A DNA stretch of 11,026 nucleotides from Actinomycetes bacterium (lineage in GTDB: Bacteria > Actinomycetota > Acidimicrobiia > Acidimicrobiales > RAAP-2). The position numbers and the translations under genes are program-made. Below the pieces are notes generated by a model. The model did not search any database, was not told the DNA's origin, and worked only from the letters and a program-made list of their open reading frames with translations. The number at the start of each line of letters is the position of its first letter. The stretch's first letter is position 1. The stretch lies in contig JAJZMN010000075.1 of the NCBI GenBank assembly GCA_021850345.1, forward strand, positions 1 through 11,026, read 5' to 3'. Below are positions 5,987 through 11,026 of this stretch, piece after piece.

Positions 5987-7572
5987 CCCCGCGACCCGGA
6001 CTCGTCCTCGAGGTCGATGGCTCCACCCCGCCGACCCTCTTCTGGCATGGCGAGCGCTTCGTGCTCGAGCGCCTCCCTGAAGGCAGCCGCGTCATCTATG
6101 CCCCCGAGCCGCTGGCCGCCCTCGACGACCCGGTCGTAGCAATCCGCCACGCGTTGACGCACCCGATCGGCGACCGGCCACCCCTCCCCTTTCTCCTCGA
6201 GCCGGGGATGCGGCTCACCATCTGCTTCGACGACGTCTCCCTTCCCCTGCCGCCGATGCAAGCTCCGGACGTTCGCCAACTCGTCATCGAACAAGTCCTC
6301 GAGATGGCGGCTGCCGCGGGAGTGGACGACGTCGTCCTCGTGGCCGCCCTGGCGCTCCACCGCCGCATGACCGAAGCAGAGCTGCGCCACGCGCTCGGTG
6401 ACCGCGTCTACGACGCCTTCGCACCGCATGGGCTCCTCACCCAGCACGACGCAGAGGATCCCGAGAACCTGGCCTTCCTCGGCACGACGGACAAGGGCGA
6501 AGAGGTCGAGATCAACAAGCGGGCAGCCACGAGCGACCTCGTTGTCTATGTCAACATAAACCTGGTCGCCATGGACGGTGGGCACAAGAGCGTGGCGACC
6601 GGCCTCGCCAGCTACCGCAGCCTGCGCCACCACCACAACCCACGCACCATGGTGCACAGCCGCTCGTTCATGGATGCCCCCGCCTCCGAGCTGCACTCAT
6701 CGAACTGGCGGATGGGACGGCTCATCGCGGACAGCGGCGTCAAGATCTTCCAGATCGAGACGACCTTGAACACCGACACCTTTCCCTCGCAGTTCGGCTT
6801 CCTCCAGCGACGCGAGTGGGAGTGGACCCTGCGCGACCGCGCCACCTTCATGGCCACCGCAGCGGCACTCGATCGCACCCCAGCGAGCCTTGCGCGCCAG
6901 GTCTTCCACTCGATCCGTGCGCCGCACGCCCTCGTGTCCGTCCAAGCAGGCGAGGTCGAGGCCGTGCATGCCGTCACGACGGAGAACGTCTGGCGCCAGC
7001 AAGGCGTCGAGGTCCAAGGACAGAGCGACGTGCTCACGATGGGGCTTCCCTACATCAGTCCCTACAACGTCAACTCGATCATGAACCCGATCCTCGTCGC
7101 CTGCTTGGGGCTCGGCTACTTCTTCAACCTGTACCGTGGACGGCCCCTCGTGCGAGAGGGCGGGGTCGTGATCATCCACCATCCGACGCCGTGGGAGTTC
7201 CACCCGGGCCACCACCCCAGCTACATCGACTTCTTCGAAGAGGTCCTGAGCCAGACGACCGATCCCGCAGAGATGTCCAAGACCTATGAGGAGTCCTTCG
7301 CGACCGACCCGTGGTACGTGCACCTGTACCGCACGGGCCACGCGTACCACGGCGTCCACCCCTTCTACATGTGGTACTGGTGCGCCCACGCGCTGGACCA
7401 CCTCGGACGCGTGATCATCGTGGGCGGCGACCCCCGCGCCACGAGGCGCATGGGGTTCTCCCCAGCCTCGAGCCTGAGCGATGCGCTCGAGATCGCGAGC
7501 GACGTCGTGGGACGCTCCCCCACCCTCACCCACCTGCACGCGCCGCCGCTGCTCATGGCAGACGTCAGATGA
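5983..7572 (+). CDS. Divergent LarA-like (DUF2088) nickel-pincer racemase homologue
   Basis: This 529-residue protein is longer than typical LarA (about 420-430). LarA racemises lactate with a nickel-pincer nucleotide tethered to a lysine. Features seen: FDDVSLPLPP (D83-P91) where LarA has the DxTRPxP motif; ALHRRMTEAEL with H126 where LarA has its HRxMTxxE motif; MDGGHKSVATG with K202; and LRHHHNP with H218. From memory, Lactiplantibacillus LarA uses H108, K184 and H200. The spacings H126-K202 (76) and K202-H218 (16) match these exactly. The LarA arginine of DxTR is Leu here (L87), and the second catalytic His (H174) seems absent (VNINLVAMD). So cofactor attachment and the Ni-ligand histidine look kept while substrate and acid/base residues differ, suggesting another hydroxyacid-like substrate. 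Cofactor genes larB, larC and larE are not in the window. The ATG overlaps the previous stop; the stop overlaps the next ATG. Confidence 0.8.
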   Translation: MTPRPGLVLEVDGSTPPTLFWHGERFVLERLPEGSRVIYAPEPLAALDDPVVAIRHALTHPIGDRPPLPFLLEPGMRLTICFDDVSLPLPPMQAPDVRQLVIEQVLEMAAAAGVDDVVLVAALALHRRMTEAELRHALGDRVYDAFAPHGLLTQHDAEDPENLAFLGTTDKGEEVEINKRAATSDLVVYVNINLVAMDGGHKSVATGLASYRSLRHHHNPRTMVHSRSFMDAPASELHSSNWRMGRLIADSGVKIFQIETTLNTDTFPSQFGFLQRREWEWTLRDRATFMATAAALDRTPASLARQVFHSIRAPHALVSVQAGEVEAVHAVTTENVWRQQGVEVQGQSDVLTMGLPYISPYNVNSIMNPILVACLGLGYFFNLYRGRPLVREGGVVIIHHPTPWEFHPGHHPSYIDFFEEVLSQTTDPAEMSKTYEESFATDPWYVHLYRTGHAYHGVHPFYMWYWCAHALDHLGRVIIVGGDPRATRRMGFSPASSLSDALEIASDVVGRSPTLTHLHAPPLLMADVR

Positions 7573-8498
7573 CCGGTCGTCGCTCCTTCCCCCTCGCCGC
7601 TCCGACGTGGCCGGCGGGGCTCGAGCGCCCTGCGCCCAACCGCGGCATCGGACTCGACTACCACCACGAGTGGTCGCGCCGCTACCCCGTGCGCCTCTTG
7701 CGGGCGATGGTCCTCGACAACCTGACGCGCCCTGCGGCCCGGCTGGTCGCGCCCACCACGGTTCGCGGCGACGAGCACCTCCGCCACGTCGCCGGTCCCG
7801 TCATCTTCGCCGCCAATCATGCGAGCCACCTCGACACGCCGCTGTTGCTCACCACGCTGCCGCCACGCTTCCGTCATCACATCGTGGTCGCCGCCGCCGC
7901 GGACTACTTCTTCGATCGGCGCTGGAAGGCCGTCCTGTGGTCGTTCAGCCTCGCGGCCATTCCCATCGAACGCGCTCGAGTCGACCGCCGATCGGCGGAT
8001 CAGGCGGCCGCGCTCCTCGACGATGGCTGGAGCCTCGTGATCTTCCCCGAGGGTGGTCGCTCCCCCGACGGCTGGGCGCAGCCGTTCCGCGGCGGCGCCG
8101 CGTACCTGGCACGGCGTACCGGACACCCGGTCGTGCCCGTGCACGTGCACGGCACCCGTGACGTTCTTCCCAAGTCCGCTGCCACCGGCGGTGCCGCCAG
8201 GGCGGACAAGAGCGGCCGCTTCCCGCTCAAGCGGGCTCCTGTCTCGGTCGTCTTCGGCTCGCCGCTCGTCCCCGACGACGGCGAGAGCGCCCGGCGGTTC
8301 TCGGCCAGGATCGAGGCGGCGGTCGCCACGCTGCGAGACGAGGTCACGTCCGACTGGTGGAGCGCCCGGCGCCGGGCCGCGCGCGGCGAAACCCCCTCCA
8401 TGCAGGGACCTGAGGCCGCCGCATGGCGCCGTTCGTGGGCACTCGGACCGCCATCCCAAGGGGGCCGCGACGACTGGCCACGTACCAAGCCGCTATGA
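7569..8498 (+). CDS. PlsC-type 1-acylglycerol-3-phosphate acyltransferase family protein
   Basis: This 309-residue protein carries the acyltransferase hallmarks. They are the HX4D box in NHASHLD (H84, D89), a region leading to IPIERARVDR (the IPxxR-like block), FPEGGRSPDG (residues 159-168, the FPEGTRS motif) and VVPVHVHGT (block IV). The family transfers an acyl group from acyl-CoA or acyl-ACP to a lysophospholipid or related alcohol at the inner membrane face. About 65 residues precede the first core strand, and a ~70-residue Arg/Trp-rich tail follows the core. No clear transmembrane helix is seen, so binding to membrane is probably peripheral. The ATG overlaps the preceding stop (ATGA), so translation is probably coupled. 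The acceptor could be the normal lysophosphatidate or a special alcohol made by the operon; the sequence does not say. Confidence 0.9.
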   Translation: MTGRRSFPLAAPTWPAGLERPAPNRGIGLDYHHEWSRRYPVRLLRAMVLDNLTRPAARLVAPTTVRGDEHLRHVAGPVIFAANHASHLDTPLLLTTLPPRFRHHIVVAAAADYFFDRRWKAVLWSFSLAAIPIERARVDRRSADQAAALLDDGWSLVIFPEGGRSPDGWAQPFRGGAAYLARRTGHPVVPVHVHGTRDVLPKSAATGGAARADKSGRFPLKRAPVSVVFGSPLVPDDGESARRFSARIEAAVATLRDEVTSDWWSARRRAARGETPSMQGPEAAAWRRSWALGPPSQGGRDDWPRTKPL

Positions 8499-8508
8499 CT
8501 GTGGCCTT

Positions 8509-9273
8509 GTGGCCACCCTCCGCGACGGCCCGACGCTCGACCTGACGGTCGTCGTCCCCTACTTCAACCTCGGCGAACGGATCCGCGAGACCGTCGACGA
8601 CCTGTTGCGCACGCTGCGCGCCACGGGCCGCTCCTTCGAGGTGATCGCGGTCTCCGACGGGTCGACCGACGGCAGCGAGCACATGCTGGCCGGCCTCGGC
8701 GACGAGGTGCGCACCGTCTGCATGCCAGACCATGTCGGCAAGGGCGAGGCGCTGCGCGTCGGGCTCAACATGGGCAGGGGCCGGTTCCTCGGCTTCATCG
8801 ACGGCGACGGCGACCTCCCGCCGGACCAGGTCGCCACCCTCGCGGCGATCGCCCAGGACTGCACCGGCACCACTCCCGACATCGTCGTCGGCACCAAGCG
8901 GCACCCCGCCTCACAGGTGGAGTATCCCCCGTTGCGGCGTCTCGGCTCGTGGGGTTGGCAGCAGCTCGTGCTCACCCTCTTCGGCCTGCGCGTGCGCGAC
9001 ACCCAGACCGGCCTCAAGCTCGTGCGGCGCGAAGTGCTCGCCGACCTCCTCCCCCGCATGGTCGAGCGGCGCTTCGCCTTCGACCTCGAGCTCCTCGTCC
9101 TCGCGGACCGCTTCGGCTATCGCCGAGTGGTCGAGGTGCCCGTGCGAATCCGTGACCGATATGCCAGCACCGTCTCGCCGCGCGCGGCCGCGGGGATGCT
9201 TGGAGACCTGTGCGCGATCTACTACCGGCTCCGCATCACCAGGCGCTACGACCGGTGCGTCCCGAACGCCTGA
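8509..9273 (+). CDS. Family 2 glycosyltransferase, DPM1/ALG5-like
   Basis: This 254-residue GT-A fold protein begins with LTVVVPYFNLGERIRETV, the N-terminal nucleotide-binding strand. It has SDGSTDGS (D50-G55), the metal-binding FIDGDGDLP (D98, D100, D102), and DTQTGLKLVRREV (D164 onward) followed by FAFDLELLVLADRFGYRRVVEVPVR. The last two blocks are typical of polyprenyl/dolichyl-phosphate mannosyl- or glucosyltransferases. There is no transmembrane extension, so it is likely a soluble or peripheral enzyme moving a sugar from a nucleotide donor onto a lipid phosphate or lipid alcohol at the inner membrane face. The start is GTG 8509, 10 nt after the previous stop. No Shine-Dalgarno is visible and no other in-frame start is near, so translation probably depends on the upstream gene. 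The 3' end overlaps the convergent gatD by 38 bp. Confidence 0.88.
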   Translation: MATLRDGPTLDLTVVVPYFNLGERIRETVDDLLRTLRATGRSFEVIAVSDGSTDGSEHMLAGLGDEVRTVCMPDHVGKGEALRVGLNMGRGRFLGFIDGDGDLPPDQVATLAAIAQDCTGTTPDIVVGTKRHPASQVEYPPLRRLGSWGWQQLVLTLFGLRVRDTQTGLKLVRREVLADLLPRMVERRFAFDLELLVLADRFGYRRVVEVPVRIRDRYASTVSPRAAAGMLGDLCAIYYRLRITRRYDRCVPNA

Positions 9274-9973
9274 CGGTTCCCCGCACCGCCGAGATCCGCT
9301 CGGCGCGCAACGCGAGCTCTTCAGTGTCCTCGAGCGAGGTGAGCGTTTCCCCGCTCGCCCAGGTCAAGAGGCGGTCGGCGAGCGCCGGGTTCCGGGCGAG
9401 AACCGGCCCGTGCAGGTAGGTGCCCACGATCCGGCCGGCAACGGCGCCCTCGGACCCGTCCCCGTTTCCCACGCCGGCGACGACGGTGGCGAGCGGGGAA
9501 GCGTCCGTGCCCAAGGTGGTGAGCCCGCCGTGGTTCTCGAACCCGGTCAGGGTCGGCAGCCCGTCGTCGAGCGGTTCGGCAAGGATCTCGCCCACCGCGC
9601 GCCGGCCCGTGCCTTTGGTCGTCGCCACGTCGAGCAGCCCGAGTCCGGGCAGCGCGCGGCCGTCGGCCGAGGGAAACGTCCTCCCGACGATCTGGTAGCC
9701 GGCGCACACTGCCAGGATGGGGATCCCGTCGATGGCAGCGCGAGCGAGCGCCCCGTCCTCGCGCAGCAGCTCGGCAGCGCGCAGCTGCGGCCCGTCCTCT
9801 CCTCCCCCCAGGCAGTAACAGTCGCCGGCGGGCAGGGGCTCGCCGGACGGCGCCTCGAGCAGCGTCGCGTCGATCCCTCGCCACTGGGCCCGCTGCACTA
9901 CCACGACGCCGTTGCCCCCATCGCCGTAGGTGCCGAGCAGGTCGGGGTACACGACGACCACGCGCAGCGTCAT
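9236..9973 (-). CDS. gatD: Lipid II isoglutaminyl synthase, glutamine amidotransferase subunit GatD
   Basis: This 245-residue class I (triad) glutamine amidotransferase belongs to the CobB/CobQ-like group. VYPDLLGTYGDGGNG at the start, LGGGEDGPQ, the nucleophile in AVCAGYQIVG (C90), FENHGG and TYLHGPVLARNP (H188) are the expected GatD signatures. C90 and H188 sit near the positions remembered for Staphylococcus GatD (C94, H189). It releases ammonia from glutamine and passes it to MurT, which amidates the D-glutamate of lipid II to isoglutamine. The ATG overlaps the murT stop (ATGA), with a GAGGAG Shine-Dalgarno upstream (complement of 9982-9987). The last ~40 residues run polar and Arg-rich, and the final 38 bp overlap the convergent glycosyltransferase gene. 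Confidence 0.93.
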   Translation of the reverse strand: MTLRVVVVYPDLLGTYGDGGNGVVVVQRAQWRGIDATLLEAPSGEPLPAGDCYCLGGGEDGPQLRAAELLREDGALARAAIDGIPILAVCAGYQIVGRTFPSADGRALPGLGLLDVATTKGTGRRAVGEILAEPLDDGLPTLTGFENHGGLTTLGTDASPLATVVAGVGNGDGSEGAVAGRIVGTYLHGPVLARNPALADRLLTWASGETLTSLEDTEELALRAERISAVRGTVRRSGRTGRSAW

Positions 9974-11026
9974 CGGCTGGTCTCCTCGAGCGCGCCGGGC
10001 GAGCTCGGTCGCCCCGCGCCGCGCCCACCCGCCGTCGGGCGAGCGCCCGAGCGCGCGAGGAGGTCGTAGAACGCCGTGTAGTTGCCGATGTAGTCGACCG
10101 CATGCGAGCCCTGCGAGTGGGCTCGGGACTGGCGCTCGCCGCGAGCGCCGCCGATCTTCTCGCCCGCCACTCGCACCGCCTCGATCGGATCACCCTGCGC
10201 CAGGTGCGGCACCTCGGCATAGCGAAGGCGCACCGACAGGTCCAGGTACCGTTCCCCGGTCGCGATCACCGGCCGGCCGCGGAGCCGCTCGAAAGGGACG
10301 TCCCACAGCCACGACGGGTCCCTGCCGTCGGCGATCCGCGCGTTGATGCCGACGACGACCGGGCCGTCGCCTGGGCACACGAGATCGAGGAGCTCTCGCC
10401 ATCCGGCAGGGTTCTTCGCAAGCATCAGGCGCACCGCGACGCCCGCGATCTCCGTCGTCGCGAAGCGTCCGGCGACCTCGTCGACCGTGCCCATCACCGC
10501 GAGCGCCTCGTCGGCAGGGATCCCGAACGCCTCGGCCGCGGCCGCAGCGACCGCTGCGTTCGCACGGTTGAAGCGTCCCGGCAGCCGGAGCTCGAGCGGG
10601 AGGCGCCGTCCGTCGGCGAACACCACCACCGTGGTGCCACCCCCTGCACCCGTCGGGTCCTCGAGCCACAGGTCGAGCGGCGGCCGGGCAAAGCCGCACG
10701 TACACCCCCAGCCGCCTGACGACGACGCTGAGAATACGATCCTGCCGTCGCACGCAGGGCAGCCGACGGCGTCGGCGCGCCACGAGAGCCCCGCCCCGAC
10801 CCACACCGCTCGCGCCGCGTCACGGGCCGCCCATGCAACCAATGGGTCGTCGGCGTTGGCCACGACGGTCGTGCCGGGCGCGGCCGCAAGGGCACGCTGC
10901 CAGCGGTTGGCGACCATGCGCACCTCGTTCGTGCGGTCGAGCTGGTCACGGGACAGGTTCAGCAACACGACCACCTCGGGAGAGAGCGAGGCGACGAGCT
11001 GGGGTATGTAGCTCTCGTCCACCTCG
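9970..11026 (-). CDS. murT: Lipid II isoglutaminyl synthase, Mur-ligase subunit MurT (N-terminus outside window)
   Basis: About 351 residues of the C-terminal part are present; the ATP-binding P-loop lies beyond the right edge. The first visible residues, EVDESYIPQL, then VVVLLNLSRDQLDRTNEV, are Mur-ligase central-domain sequence. A four-Cys zinc ribbon follows (CPACDGRIVF ... WGCTCG), an insertion typical of MurT, then LPGRFNRANAAVAAAAAEAFGI (Mur-ligase hinge). The DUF1727-type C-terminal domain comes next, with LMLAKNPAGWRELLDLV, VVVGINARIADGRDPSWLWDV and, near the end, DYIGNYTAFYDLL. With GatD it forms the enzyme that activates the lipid II glutamate and amidates it at the inner membrane face. 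The apparent GTG at 11022 is internal because the frame stays open upstream. A polar ~30-residue Arg/Gly-rich tail ends the protein. Confidence 0.93.
   Translation of the reverse strand, partial: EVDESYIPQLVASLSPEVVVLLNLSRDQLDRTNEVRMVANRWQRALAAAPGTTVVANADDPLVAWAARDAARAVWVGAGLSWRADAVGCPACDGRIVFSASSSGGWGCTCGFARPPLDLWLEDPTGAGGGTTVVVFADGRRLPLELRLPGRFNRANAAVAAAAAEAFGIPADEALAVMGTVDEVAGRFATTEIAGVAVRLMLAKNPAGWRELLDLVCPGDGPVVVGINARIADGRDPSWLWDVPFERLRGRPVIATGERYLDLSVRLRYAEVPHLAQGDPIEAVRVAGEKIGGARGERQSRAHSQGSHAVDYIGNYTAFYDLLARSGARPTAGGRGAGRPSSPGALEETSR

Noticed and set aside
9274..10069. Plus-strand open frames running across gatD and the end of murT
   Set aside because: The minus-strand GatD and MurT proteins have full family signatures, and the plus frames are low-complexity Arg/Ser/Pro shadow sequence.
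1..11026. CRISPR arrays, insertion sequences, riboswitches, replication origin
   Set aside because: No repeated spacer-type units, transposase genes with terminal repeats, riboswitch-like leader or origin-type repeats were seen. Intergenic space is too small to hold most of these.

Overview
The window is high-GC DNA with dense genes, frequent 4-bp start/stop overlaps (ATGA/GTGA), GTG starts and leaderless-looking promoters (TANNNT 6-7 nt before the start codon). The MurT-GatD pair for lipid II glutamate amidation also fits an actinobacterium. Acidimicrobiia or a relative is my best guess, but the class is an inference and not proven by the sequence.

Layout. (1) 2-643: the 3' end of a large serine recombinase gene, entering from the left edge. 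It runs into the 3' half of a tRNA-Val(CAC) gene on the opposite strand (600-676), as expected at the end of an element integrated into a tRNA. (2) 750-1514: an unrecognised membrane protein with a very basic tail and a likely leaderless start. (3) 1605-2213 (minus): a TetR-family regulator, divergent from the operon that follows. The 69-bp gap between them holds a perfect 9-2-9 palindrome, a strong candidate operator. (4) 2283-9273 (plus): five tightly coupled genes. They encode a fatty acyl-CoA reductase fused to a HAD-like domain, a zinc alcohol dehydrogenase, a divergent LarA (nickel-pincer racemase) homologue, a PlsC-type acyltransferase and a DPM1/ALG5-like family 2 glycosyltransferase. 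(5) 9236-11026 (minus): gatD and the C-terminal part of murT, convergent with the operon and overlapping its last gene by 38 bp.

How the genes may work together. The five-gene operon combines acyl reduction, alcohol/aldehyde oxidoreduction, a hydroxyacid-racemase-like enzyme, acyl transfer and sugar transfer under one apparent TetR switch. This suggests a regulated route that makes or remodels an unusual (glyco)lipid, perhaps one containing a fatty alcohol, ether or hydroxyacyl group. I do not recognise it as a described pathway. The LarA-like and HAD-like parts both lack some canonical catalytic residues while keeping others, which makes them the most interesting components. MurT-GatD is ordinary cell-wall housekeeping.
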